Positions 35,477 through 46,203 of a stretch of DNA of 64,000 bases are shown here, one piece after another. The notes below the pieces were generated by a model. It saw nothing but the letters and a program-made list of their open reading frames with translations, did not search any database and had not been told where the DNA came from. Source of the DNA: Eutreptiella sp. 'Long Island Sound 2002' (taxonomy: Eukaryota; Euglenozoa; Euglenophyceae; Eutreptiales; Eutreptiaceae); the NCBI GenBank assembly GCA_964036045.1, contig OZ038382.1, forward strand, positions 9,910,235 to 9,974,234, in the 5' to 3' direction. The translations under genes were made by a program, and so were the position numbers. How positions within the stretch are numbered: position 1 is the first letter of the stretch; the number at the start of each line of letters is the position of its first letter.

Positions 35477-35845
35477 CTGATACTTGACAGCGGCAAAGGA
35501 CGTGCACAGCGCGCAGCGTCCCTCACGCATGACCTCCACTACAGACATGACCGTGCGGCTCCGTGACGTGAACGGGCTCACCATCGACGCCTCGGCGTCG
35601 CTCAGGGCCACGCCCGCGTGCGAGACCCGCAGCGCGCCCGCGTCGTTCCCGCCGTCGCCGCACATTCCGGTGATGATGCCTAGCGCCTTGTGGCGCTCCA
35701 CGCACGAGACCTTGTTCTCCGGCGTCATGCGCCCGAACACGCGGGTCCTCAGCAGCAAGCCCCCGGGGATGTCGATCATGCTGTTGCCGGTGACGGCGTC
35801 TCCGAGCTGACCGAATGCCACCCCCGTCATGGCGGCCTCAGCACC
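35477..35845 (-). CDS. P5 ATPase exon 9: P domain, GDGxND motif
   Basis: 123 codons. It reads MTGVAFGQL, VFGRMTPENKVSCVE, MCGDGGNDAGAL (Mg-binding GDGxND), HAGVALSDAEASMVSPFTS and then REGRCAL-TSFAAVKYQ entering M5; all are P5 landmarks in order. The start is taken at CCCACAG|GGT. A second in-frame AG nine bases downstream (GCTGAG|GCC) is possible and changes only three residues. The donor TATCAG|GTCTCC is in phase 0. Confidence 0.93.
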
Positions 35846-35869
35846 CTGTGGGTGTCGGTGGGGTGGGGC

Positions 35870-36125
35870 TGGGGGGGTTGTATTATTATAATATTATTGT
35901 TATATTATTGTTATTATGACTATATTATTATTATTAAATCATTTATTAAAATTTTTAACTTAACTTTTGATACAAAGCATTTGAAATTAATTAAAATTGT
36001 ATTGAAAATTTTCATAATTTTGTTCCAATTAAAGTTCTGTGGCTTCTTAATTTTTGGCGAGGGTGGAGGGAGAGTGCCTGAGGCTCGAACTCGAAACCTC
36101 TTGGTCAGATATTCTGTGATCTTTT
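35870..36125 (-). repeat. SINE-like unit: tRNA-like head with AT-rich (AAT)n tail
   Basis: Minus strand: TTTCGAGTTCGAGCCTC (B box-like, 36,081-36,098), then about 100 bp of body, then an AT-rich stretch ending in ATAATA repeats (35,880-35,940). This order fits a SINE read on the gene's strand. Intron 8, just upstream of exon 9. Confidence 0.5.
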
Positions 36126-36828
36126 TTTTTCACAACAAGAATGGGGAGGAGGAAGAGGGGAGGGGGAGGGGGAGGGGCAGATGGATGGGGTGCGCTTGCA
36201 CCAACCCAGGACGGTTTGTTGTGGAGCATCTGCTGTGTTTGCGTTGCTGCGTGCCTACACCCAAGGCCCATTTTGACAAGAACAGGGGCTTCTGTGTACC
36301 ACAAACAAAAAAATAAAATCGGGGGGATGGGGGGAGAATCCAAAAATCGTTTTCTCGCGAAAAAAGAAACTCAAAAATTGTTTTCTCGCGAAAAAAGAAA
36401 CTCGATCTTCTGTTGAGGATTTTTTCTTCTGGACCGCCGGGGGGGAGGGAAAACGGGGGGGAAGGAGGGAAATGGAGAAGGAGGAGGGGGGGGGGGTAAA
36501 TTTGGGGGGTAGGGGAAAGAGGTCGGAATCACCGATGAGTGCACCCAGGAACTTCCCCTGGGGCCACCAGACCTCAGCAGCAATTTTACTGCTGCACAGG
36601 CCAGCACAGGGCTGTGGCTCAGTGCAGCACAGCGAAGCGGATGCTCATGGCAGGTGTGGCAGGACTGTCACAGACATATACCATTGATGCAAGGTGCCAA
36701 TGTGTAGGATCACACATGCATAGAACTGCATTCACGTCGCACGTTGTTAGGCTCATTATGTGAAGTTGTGGCGATGGCAGATGGAGAAAAGCTGCGGCCA
36801 GGCCATTGCCTAAAGCCAGCCCCCCCCC

Positions 36829-37095
36829 CCGTGTAACATTCCGTCTGGTTGTTGCTCCTTTACGGGGCCCTGGACAGTCACCCGTTCTTCCCTTCGCATG
36901 TTGTGTCGGGTTGCTGCTTTCTGCCGGCCGCTGCGGCCAGTGCTCTTGCTGGTGTCGTTTGCGCGTTCGCAGAGCCCAGTGGTTGGTGTGCTGGGGCTGT
37001 GCTGAATGTGGCATGGTGTGCCGTTTGCGCGTCAGCGGCGCCCAATAATTGGCGTATTGAGGATGTGCTGGTTGTTGCCGGGGTCGTTTGATTGT
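36829..37095. repeat. Dispersed repeat B, copy 2
   Basis: Same family, orientation and minus-strand frame as the copy at 30,508, with an extra internal duplication of the NYWAPLTRKRH / NHWALRTRKRH unit. Lies in intron 8. Confidence 0.85.
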
Positions 37096-37437
37096 TTTTG
37101 CTGTCCACGCGCCTCTGTCCACAGGCCGTCCATAGCCTGCCTCGCTGCGTTTCCGTGTGCGTGAGGCCCAGGTGCCCTGCTCCTCCACGCATTGTCCCAG
37201 CCGTCCACCATATGTCCTTTTCCCCCTCACGGCTGGTCTGCCCCTGACGGGCTCCCGCTCCTGTTGCGCAAACAGCCCATCTGGGCTGTGGGAGACACCC
37301 CCCACCTGATGCCGGTTGAGCAGGGGTTGCCCGGTAGCGACGGGGCTGGCTGGCCAGGCCATCCCCTTTGTTGTCGCTGCGCCCCCCCCCCCCCAGGGGG
37401 GGGGGGATGCCCATCACGAGTCGTACGTGTCCTGAAG

Positions 37438-37580
37438 CGCAGGGCAGTGGTGGGGAGTCCGAGACATGATGCCACACGACTAAGTCGGGGCGAAGCCACC
37501 AGACCACATCCTGGACAGGATCTGCTTGGTGGGTCTGGAAGACTGGTGAGGCTTATCAGAGGTCATCACACTCACCGCAG
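37438..37580. repeat. Dispersed repeat E, copy 1
   Basis: GGGCAGTGGTGGGGAGTCC, CATGATGCCACACGAC, CACATCCTGGACAGGATC, TCAGAGGTCATCACACTCAC; near-identical to 61,826-61,968. Lies in intron 8. Confidence 0.85.
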
Positions 37581-37679
37581 GCGGGGGGGGGGGGGGGCGG
37601 GGGGGGGATTTGGGGCCCTGGCCAGACCCACATCCGAAATTGTGTCCTCAGGAACAAAATGGAATTTTTGATCAGGGCC

Positions 37680-38744
37680 AGGCACCAACAGTCCACAAGA
37701 AAATTTTGGCCCGCCGCGGCATGCTGTGGCATGCTTCCAGCTGTTGCTGGGGGCAAAGTTCTTTTCCAAAACGCGTAAAGGTGGCAAAATGCTGCCTTTT
37801 TCTCGGGAGGTGGTGCAGGTTCAGGTTGTGCGGGGGGAACATTGACAGTAATAGTAAGCGGTTGTTGAGGTGCGGCTTCTGGTGCCTGTTTTGGTACAGG
37901 TTGTGCAGCAGCTTCACGGGCATGTGAACCAGGTTCCGTGCATATGAACCGTCCAATTGTTTCACATTTTTGCTGAAACAAGGTCCTTGAGGATGGCCCC
38001 TTCCGTAGATGACCGCACAGCACAAAGAGTGCAATGCAGTTTCCCATTCTGTGACACACCTTGGCTGCTCCTGATCGTCCCCTTGTTCCTCATAGGTTTC
38101 TGCGACCCCTCAATAGTGGGAGTAACTGTGGGAGTTGACATCAAAGAAGTGGGGAAATGATACAGAAAAATCGAAAATCTGTGGCACAACAGGAAACATG
38201 TGTAGCTGTATGAACCCACCTGGAAAATTCAGGCTGCTTGCGGCATGCTGTGGCATGCTTCAAAACCCCCACCGGCGGCTCCTAAAATCTAGTGCTGCGG
38301 CATGCTGCGGCATGCCGCGGCCGTTGATGCCAGGGCTGTCCTTAACGCAAAAAAAAAAAAAAAAATCCCGTCCAGAACCAGGTGATTTCAAAAGAGCCCG
38401 CGGGCACTCCATGTGCTCAACCATGGTTGTGGCAGTTGGCGGTTGGCGGTTGGCGGCAGTTGGCGGTTGGCAGTTGGCAACTGACGGTTGGTGGCGGTTG
38501 GTGGTGGTTGGCGGCGGTTGGTGGCTGGCGGTTGGTGGTTGGAGGCAGTTGGCAGTGGTTGGCAGTTGGCGGTTGGTCGCCGCTGGCGGTTGGTGGCGGT
38601 TGGTGGTTGGCGGTTGGTGGCGGTTGGCAGTTGATGGGAGTTGGCGGTTGGCGGTTGGTGGTCCCTTGGGGCTGTCCTTAAGGGCTGTCCTTAGCAAAAA
38701 AAAAAAAAAAAATCTCGCTCCTTAAGGACGCCCCTGGTTGATGC
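37680..38744. mobile_element. AGGCACCAAC element, copy 2 (with a hAT-like MITE nested at its right end)
   Basis: Begins AGGCACCAACAG at 37,680 and ends CCGTTGATGC; the right end is split by the MITE at 38,331-38,736. A perfect 12-bp duplication TTGATCAGGGCC flanks it (37,668-37,679 and 38,745-38,756). Without the MITE it is 651 bp. It shares with copy 1 the CATGC decamer blocks at both ends, the AGGTGGCAAA segment, and the CTCCTTGTTCCTC region in the middle, so the two are one family in the same orientation. Confidence 0.8.
38331..38736. mobile_element. hAT-like MITE 1 (406 bp) with internal minisatellite
   Basis: Ends CAGGGCTGTCCTTAA (left) and, reversed, CAGGGGCGTCCTTAAG (right). A perfect 8-bp target duplication GTTGATGC (38,323-38,330 and 38,737-38,744) and the CAGGG terminus are hallmarks of hAT transposons. 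The interior is a TGGCGGTTGG-type minisatellite (about 38,432-38,665) plus A-runs next to each end. No transposase. Confidence 0.9.
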
Positions 38745-38998
38745 TTGATCAGGGCCCGAAAATGCAGGCTCAATTTGGGTACACAAACTTTTGTTGGCCT
38801 CTGCCCGTCGCGGGTCGGGATTGTTGCCACGAAGCAATGGCCTGGCTGCAGCATGGGTTGTGTGGAAAGCTCCGCAGCGTCCTCCAATGAAAGATATCAC
38901 CGCTTGCCATGCCCACCCTGACCACGCCCTCTTCAGCCCCAGCAGCCTTCAAGGACCAGAGGCTCCCATGAAGTGACAGGCGGGACTGCAGGACACAC

Positions 38999-39208
38999 CT
39001 TCTGCAGCAGCATCTTCGCTTCGTCGAACGTGATGGGCTGCGGCACGCCATCGGCACCCACGTGGGAGCACTTCATCTCGTGCTTGTCATCCGCATCGAT
39101 CAGCACCACAACAGCCTCAGCGTCCGCGGGCATCATCCCAATCGCACGCGCGATGGCGATGCCGGTGAGCGTGTTGTCCCCGGTGATCATGATCGGCCGC
39201 GTGTCCCC
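38999..39208 (-). CDS. P5 ATPase exon 8: P domain, TGDN motif
   Basis: 70 codons, phase 0 (CCCTGCAG|GGG, CAGAAG|GTGTGT). It contains RPIMITGDNTLTGIAIARAI, the hinge/phosphorylation-domain TGDN with the following helix as in other P5 pumps. The rest (DADDKHEMKC...FDEAKMLLQK) is the variable P-domain insertion before the TGxxF segment. Confidence 0.92.
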
Positions 39209-39378
39209 CTGCAGCAAAGGCAAAAGGAAGCAAAAGGGGGGAGGAGGGAACAGGGGCACTCATGGCGAGAGAAGTGGCAAGGCAGCGGGCAAGAGTGGGG
39301 GCCGCAGTACTATTGTGCCCCCGGCAGTAAACGCGGTGCTCTCGCAATCAAACCCTTCGCCCATCACTTTCAGAGGAC

Positions 39379-39606
39379 CTGTTTGAGGGTCTGTATGGCC
39401 TCGGCCGCGTCCGGTTTGGGCTCGTTGCGGAACAAGATCAGGCCCAGCAGCTCCAGATCCTTCTCCAGATCGTCACGGCTGATGGTCCCCCCGATGTCGC
39501 GGGACGGCAAGGCTTTGCAGGCGATCGCCAGCGTGTAGAACCCGTTCGTGGCGAAGACCTGGCAGGTCTCGGCGTAGCCCTCCGGGATGGTGTCGGGGCG
39601 GCACAG
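39379..39606 (-). CDS. P5 ATPase exon 7: N to P domain linker
   Basis: 76 codons, phase 0, acceptor ATCCTCAG|CTG, donor AAACAG|GTCCTC. LCRPDTIPEGYAETCQVFAT, GFYTLAIACKAL and DLELLGLILFRNEPKPDA match P5 'L-C-x-P-x-(S/T)-(V/I)-P', 'G-x-R-V-L-A-x-A' and 'L-G-x-(L/I)-x-x-x-N-x-L-K-x-x-(T/A)'. It is split from exon 8 by the shortest intron of the gene, 170 bp. Confidence 0.9.
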
Positions 39607-41940
39607 CTGAGGATTGAGCGAGAGAACGCAGGAAAGGACGGTGAGGCCAAGACACCCTTGGGGACTTTCCTCTGCGAGGGGGAGGCGGGGTGGTACAGCC
39701 CCCTGGCCGGTCGTCCCCAGTCCCCCAGGGTGGCCCTGAGGTGACCCCAGACCCCGAGTGTCAGAACAATTAAAATGGCGTTTCGGTCATCAGCACAAGA
39801 GGGAAGGGGTTGTCCACCACAAAATTTCGTGGCGACTGATGAACGTTCCCGGTCAATCGAGCCACTGGCCCATAACCCAGTTTTGGGGGGCTCTATTGAC
39901 CGCACCTCGAAGGCCCGCCTTCTCCAGTGCATCTGCTTTCAGAGAGAAAGACAGCACCGCACTGCATGGCAGGACGGACCGTGCGGGGATATCTATTGTG
40001 CAATGGTTGCAGCAGCCGGCAGGCGGTAGGGTGAGGCATCGATATGGCTACGTATCCCCCGTATTGGGGTCCCCAAGGCGGGGAAGCCCTGGATGACGTG
40101 TAGGATAGCGTTTGTGGTGGGATTGAGGCCTAAGGCAAGATGCCCAGCGCGCTGACTCTCCCCTCTTGGAAAGCAAACACTCCAACGTGGGCCGGGTGCC
40201 GTCCATAATCCCTGTTCTTCAGGGGAAACCAAAATCCGGATCCTTCCGGACGGCCCCTTGTGGGTGACTGTGGAACGTCTAATCCCCGGCCCCCAACTGC
40301 TGCCTTCTGCCCCATGGCGTCCCTTCCCCTGCCAGCGCCGACAGGTTTCACAGCGCCATTCCCGAGACCATGGGGTTTGGCGAACGCCCTCGACAACTGA
40401 TGGAGGAAGGTGGAACACAGGGCCAGCAGGTTCCGGATCACCCACTGTTACCCATCAGCGGTGTGCTGCAGTTCCGATGGGGGTGATTGGAGGTGCTTGT
40501 GGGGTGCAGCCCTCTGTGCATGCGCATGGGGGGCACTTAGGCTCAGATCCTGAACCCAACCTGCCCCCAAACCTTTTGGGCCCTGAGGGGCGATGGGATG
40601 GGATGGGATAGTGTCCAAATGCCCTGAGGGGGGGTTTGGTTTGGTTTGGGTCAACGCCTCCCCCGGACGACCAGACCCACGGTCAGCGCAACCGTCCCTG
40701 CGCGACTCGACTGTGTTGGGCGCTCCCGGCTGTCGCTGTCTCAAGGCGTGCCGGACTGCTGACAGCCCACGAACCCCGCGGTGGCACACGCGGGAGGGAG
40801 ATACCGCCGTGCCTGTGTGTGTGGCGTGCGCGCTGCTGGCATGCCTTTGGGTCTGAGGGGGGGGGGGGGGACGTGCGTGTGGGGCGGTTTGTCGCCTGGT
40901 GCTCCAGGCGCCGGCAGGGAGGCAGTGGGCGCTTGACGCTAAGCCCGCCAGGGGAGTAGTTGGCCTGGACACGCCTCCTCCACATCAACTGACGTGCCGC
41001 TGGCCATCCCACGACTGCCTGGGGCACGGGGGCGGCTAAGCCTTGCACTCGACTGGGGGCCGCCCGCACTCCTTGATTGCATTGGCACAGGTGGTGCTGC
41101 TGAGGGCTGGGTGGCATCCCACGGTGGATTGGCTGCGCGGTTGGAGGGGCCCCGGGGCACACTAAGCGTTGCCCTGCCCCCGGGCCTGCCTGGGTTGTTC
41201 ACCCGAGTGGTGGTGCTACTGTCCACGTAAGCCGGGGCCCAGAGGGCACACCACCCAAGTGACCACTCCCTTTGGAAGGGGGGGGGGGGGGGCAGGGGTC
41301 GGCAGGTGGCTGTCTGGCCTCCAGGGGTCGCCCACAACTGCACTAGAGTGCATGGGGCTATGCTGGCCTAGGCGTCTGTGATGAAGTTGGAGGGGCACGC
41401 GCACACCTGGAGGTTCCCTGGGCAGGCTGCTCAAGGGATACCCACAGCGGTCAAGCTGTGAGCCCTTCACAGCCTCCACTTTTCAGGCCCTGAGGGCGCC
41501 GATTCTGTGCACCCCTCCCGTCGCGGGCGCAGGCTGGGGGGGGGGGGGTGTAGAGTGGTGGAAGGGTCTACCTGTCCGTTCATTGGCTCGTGGTGCTCAC
41601 TTGTTTGGGAGAGGAGGACCACCTACTGGGTTACCATGCGGGTCCCAGATCCCAACATACTCGTCGTTCGGCGTCCGCCCCCTTTCCGCGAGGGGAGGGA
41701 CCTCCATCACCATGTGTTGGCCTGCAGAGAGGGTGCGAGGGCATGCTGGGGGGGGGGGGGGTGCCGGGCCTGCTTTCGGTCCGGCCCCATTTCTGTTGGG
41801 GGGGTAGGGGCAGCAAAGGTCTGCTCCCCTGTTTCCTGGTCCCCAAGGGGAACCAGCCCACGGCCTGCACCCTCGCTTTGTGGTGGCTGAAACTTGGGCC
41901 GACTGAGCCCTGAGGGGGGGGGGGGGGGTCCCAGGTACCC

Positions 41941-42130
41941 CAACATATGCACCTCAAAATGACCCCCTCATTGCACTGATCATTTTGAACTCACACATGT
42001 GGGGTTTTGCCGGGGGGGGGGGGTCGGGGGGGTTCCTAAGGTACCCCAACGTACATGGCTCAAAACTGTCCCCACGATGGGCTGATCATTGTGAGGCATG
42101 TATCATGGGGAATTTTTTTGGAAAAAATTC
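41941..42130. repeat. Dispersed repeat D, two tandem partial copies
   Basis: Two tandem units of ACCCCAAC...CTCAAAA...GCTGATCATT...TGTG with a G-run, in intron 6. Confidence 0.65.
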
Positions 42131-42231
42131 TTCCGGGCCGCTTTGCAGCGCAGGTGGTAAGTCATCATTAGAGGTTTTTGACTAGCCTCTTTGAACTGGC
42201 CCGTCACCCGAGCCCCTTTCCCAACCCCCCC

Positions 42232-42510
42232 TGTGTGATATTCCGTCGGATTGTTGTTTCTTTACGGGGCCTTGGACAGTCACCCGTTCTTCCCTTCGCA
42301 TGTTGCATCGGGTCGCTGCTTTCTGTCGGCCGCTGCGGCCGGTGTTCCTGCTGGTGCCATTTCCACATTTGCAGAGCCCAGTGGTTGGTGTGCTGGGGCT
42401 GTGCTGGTTGTTGCAGGGTGTGCCGTTTGCGCGTTAGCGGCGCCCAGTAGTTGGCGTATTGGGGTTGTGCTGGTTGTTGCGGGGGTCGTTTGACTGTTTT
42501 TGCTGTCCCC
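42232..42510. repeat. Dispersed repeat B, copy 3
   Basis: The longest copy, with the same internal duplication as copy 2. Lies in intron 6. Confidence 0.85.
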
Positions 42511-42657
42511 ACACCTCCCCCTTCCTTCAGGGGGGCTCGAACGACCCCCCCCCCCCCCCGCGCAAACCTTTGTTCAATATCCCCAGGAGGGGGAGGGATT
42601 GCACACCACAAGATGCACGGCCGTCCACGAGACACCCTCCCATGCACCGGCCCACAC

Positions 42658-42948
42658 CTGCGCAATCTTCTCGAAGCTGCCCTTGACATATCCCACGACC
42701 TCAGCCCCCTGCGCCACAGCGACGCTCATTGTGGTGCGGGCGTGGTCGAACTCGAAGCGGCGGATGGTCTCCAGAGTCTCGGCGGCCGGGCCGGGGCTGC
42801 GCAGCTGCGGCAGTTTGCCGTGGGTCTCCACCAGCGTCCACCCGGTGGCCCGGAACATGTTGACCTCGACCTCGTTGCCCAGCAGCTGGCCCTCGTAGTG
42901 CGTGACGGCGTGGCACGACGCCATGGCGTGCATCATGCGCTTGGGGGC
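42658..42948 (-). CDS. P5 ATPase exon 6: nucleotide-binding (N) domain
   Basis: 97 codons, phase 0 at both ends (CTTCAG|GCC, GCGCAG|GTGTGG). MASCHAVTHYEGQLLGNEVE is the family's 'A-x-C-H-x(4)-x-x-x-L-x-G-(D/N)-x-x-E' signature. IRRFEFDHARTTMSV corresponds to the N-domain F-x-F...R-M-S-V, and YVKGSFEKIA is the nucleotide-contacting K-G-(A/S)-x-E. Confidence 0.92.
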
Positions 42949-44405
42949 CTGAAGCGGGTGGGCAGGGGGGCAGGTGTGCAACATTGCAATTGGAATACCC
43001 ACCTCCTTGCCCAAGGTACAAGAGACGTCGGGACCGCCCCGCCCCAGGAACACGCGCGTCTTCTTATGATGCCTCCCCCAGAGAAGCTCATCGGAATGAA
43101 ACGGCGGTGGGGCTCGGCGGCGGTCCTCGGCCGAAAAACTCGGCGGCGGTTCGGCCGGCCGACACCGCCGCCGAGCCGAACCGCCGGAACCTAACCGGCC
43201 GAGCCGAACCGCCGCCGAGGGTACCGCCGGTTCCTCCCGTCCAACCCCCCAGAGAGACCTCCCCCACCACCACCGCTGGGTTGGACAACATAAAAACATC
43301 ATTTTAGAGCTTTTTCGAGAAAGGACGTCACTCTCAGGTCACGTCTACTTTCCTCATCGTGCCTGCAAGTGAAGAGAGCTGGCATGCGTGTTCCTCTCGT
43401 GATGCGTGTTTTGTCTGGAAAAGGGGGGGGGGGGCTAGTTGTCTCGTGGACAGAGGATGAGGTGATTGAATATGGTGACCACACAGCAGCCACTCTCTGG
43501 ATCGCTCTGAGCAACGGTCGCGTTTCCCTGTTATTGGGCACCCCTTTGTTCCGTTTTTGTGCCACTAGCCCTGGTACATCCGCTCAACTGCCCCTCATCG
43601 CAGGGCGCTCTCTAATTAAAACAAAAAGGAAAATGGGTGACCATACACGCAGTCATATTCGAGTAGTAACCGACGGCGGTTGGGCAGTGGCTGGAGGGCA
43701 ACTGCCGGCGGTTAAGCATTTGCTCTGAGCACTCCCGATCGCCGCTTCTTTGCGCATAACACGAGGCCAGACGGGTGGCATAAAGGAGCGGCCTGCCTGA
43801 TCCTCCGCAGGGCAATGACCACCGCAGATGTCTAACATGTCTACACCACCAGAGACATCCTGGAAAAGGGCCGCCGCCGGCCTCAGTGGTAGTCACTAGT
43901 GCCCACTCATGAGGTGGCAATCTGATTCCCTGCCTCTGATCCCACACAGCAAGCTGCAAAAAGTTTAATAGGTTTGACCCAGGCCGTTCACGAGCTGCCG
44001 GGACCTGCCCGTGTACGCCCTCGTTTAGCTTTGTTCGGCGCGGATTCGACTGGCACTCAGCCTCATGACCCCCCCCCCCGGGGGCGGCGGCGTCGCCGTG
44101 CCCCGTCATATTTAGGAGGGAGACCGGCATTGGCATGTTTAGGGGATTGGGGGTGGGGGTTGCAGTTTTGTGAGAGTGGACAGCCTGTCCCACAGCTCCC
44201 GACCGGCCTTCTGCCCCTGTGGCGTCCATTCCCCTGCCAGCGCTGGGGCGCTTCACACCAACGCCCTCCGACTTCGGGGCAGGGGCGCTGGTTGGCCTGT
44301 GCCTTTGCGGTGGCGTTGCCCTGGCCATCGGGCGTGGCCCTGCGAGAGCGGCGGGGGGGCTATTGAGGGCTGTGGGCGTAGGACGGGGGGCTCCAGGGGG
44401 CAGAC
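42949..44405. other. P5 ATPase intron 5
   Basis: 1.46 kb. CGGCGG palindromic block and short G-runs; long minus-strand frames here are shadows. Confidence 0.75.
43090..43245. repeat. CGGCGG palindromic block
   Basis: Inverted copies of CTCGGCGGCGGTTCGG and GCCGCCGAGCCGAACCG that could form strong hairpins; intron 5. Confidence 0.75.
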
Positions 44406-44840
44406 CTGGTGGAGCTCGCTGGGGGGCAGCGGGTGCCCCTGCAGCTTCCCATCGGCGACGGGCAGCGGCCCGCTGAAGTCGAGCCCCTGCTTCGTGAGCG
44501 TCCCGGTTTTGTCGAAGCACATCAGCCGGACCTTCCCGGCCACCGTAATGCGCTTGGGGTTGATGCAGAAGATCTGCCGCAGGCGCAGCCGCCCCGAGGC
44601 CGCCGTCTGCCCGACCACCAGCAGGGCCGGGATCAGCGGGGACACGATTTGCGTGCAAGTGTGGCAGGCGTACAGGAACAGGGTCGGGAGGTACGTGGTG
44701 CCCTGCGAGACCTTGATGCCGATGGCCGTGGAGAAGGCGGCCAGCGCGAAGATGCTTAGGAGCCCCATGACGACGTTGATGTGCTCGTCAAACTTGAAGC
44801 GTAGCTCTCGGGGCCACAGAATTCCGGCCAATAGCATGCC
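44406..44840 (-). CDS. P5 ATPase exon 5: M3-M4 and phosphorylation site DKTGTLT
   Basis: 145 codons, phase 0 at both ends (CTTTTCCAG|GGC, CACCAG|GTCTGC). It holds the FKFDEH block, the M3 helix, and M4 with SPLIPALL in the place where P5B proteins have PPALP and P5A proteins PPELP. Then come IFCINPKRI and MCFDKTGTLT with the phosphorylated Asp, followed by KQGLDF. This exon identifies the subfamily. The M4 substitution is discussed as a finding. Confidence 0.93.
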
Positions 44841-46203
44841 CTGGAAAAGGACACCACTTGTTGGGGGGCCATCTAGGATGACATGGCATGTTGGGGCCAT
44901 CAATAGCGGCCACTTTTGGTCTGGCTGTGTCCTTTGTTCCAATGGGTACAAGAACCTTCCAGGACACCAACAATCGTGTTTTTGGACCATGAGAACCCAA
45001 CGTATGGGAATGCTTCCTGCGCGCCGCAGGTGCCACAGGGTAAGGGCAATTAGTGGGGTAATTGGCACCGCATTAATTTTCCTCAGTTTGGGGTGAAGGA
45101 AGTAGGTCAACCGGGCACAATGGCGAGGCACAATACGAACAGACAAAATTGTTGCAATAAGTACTCCCCATTCAAAAGTGTGGTTCACAAAAAGAACAAT
45201 TTCCCATGTTCCATGATAATCACCCAAATTGTGTGCCGCAGGGCGCGACGGAGGCGACGCAGGGGCCGCAGGATTCGCGTTCCCCGTGGCCTGGCCTTAT
45301 CTGGCTCCACGGAGCCCAAAAATCCGCTTCAGTGGGGACACTGGCGCTGTGGAATGGCAGATTGTGTACGTGCTAAGCTGGCGTTACTGGAGGTCATGCA
45401 GGGGTCAAAAAGTGATCACAAAATGATTTTTCCCAAAAACTGATCGGGAACCACCGGAATGATAAAATTTTCGTACTTGAATCATGGAAACCCATTTTTG
45501 GCCCATATGGAAGCAGCAAATCTCCAAAATTCTTCAAAGTGACGCATTTGGGACCCGAAACAGGTCAAAAGCAGGTGGAAATGACTTGCTGAAGGACCAT
45601 CAAGGAAACCAAAAAAACATTCTTGGGCCACGACAATGTGCCTTTGATGCCCCCACAATACAACAGTCGCACAATGCTCTGGACGTAAAGCACGCAACCC
45701 TCCAAGTGCGCAATCCTGCAGTGGGCGCAGGGTACAGCGCGGGGTGCCCAATGCACATTGCGCAGAGTCCTTTCCCCACCAGTTTGGTCCCATTACTCAG
45801 TCCTGATTAGGGGTCCAGGTTCAGGGCCCACCAATCTACCCTTACCCACAGGTACGGATCACGGCCATTGCCTTCAGGTAAGAGCGCCTTCGGCACACAC
45901 GTGTACACACACCCGATGCGGACACGCCAACACCCGAAAAAAACGCCCCGCGGATACACACATACAAACACACACACAACGGGAAACGCAACAAAATTAC
46001 AACAAAACACACGATGCACACGACACGCAGGCAGCGGATCAAGACAGCCCGAGTGTTCTTCGTCTCGTCAGGCACGTGTCAAAAGACAGTCACGAAAACA
46101 GTTCATGACACGCACTCGGCGCCTTTCTGTGATGGGGAGAAGCAGGGCCAGCAGCTTGTGCGAAACACCCACAGACACACACAACCCTTGGGGCCGACAC
46201 AAC
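44841..46203. other. P5 ATPase intron 4
   Basis: 1.36 kb with repeat G copy 2; otherwise nothing recognised. Confidence 0.75.
45003..45243 (-). repeat. Dispersed repeat G, copy 2 (possible coding relic)
   Basis: On the minus strand, continuous open frame with NHTFEWGVLIATILSV, PRHCARLTYFLHPKLR, PITPLIALTLWHLRRA. It lies inside intron 4 and does not fit P5 splicing, so it is a repeat-borne relic rather than an exon. Confidence 0.65.

Larger units (their letters stand above)
39607..42657. other. P5 ATPase intron 6
   Basis: 3.05 kb. Contains G-runs at 40,859, 41,279, 41,537, 41,750 and 41,917, repeat D partial copies and repeat B copy 3; no coding text. Confidence 0.75.

Noticed and set aside
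39720-39900. Relation to 47,560-47,660 (shared GAGGTGACCC-type text)
   Set aside because: Similarity is short and patchy; not enough to claim a repeat family.
43612-44658. 348-codon minus-strand frame
   Set aside because: Runs antiphase over P5 exon 5 and through intron 5; a shadow.
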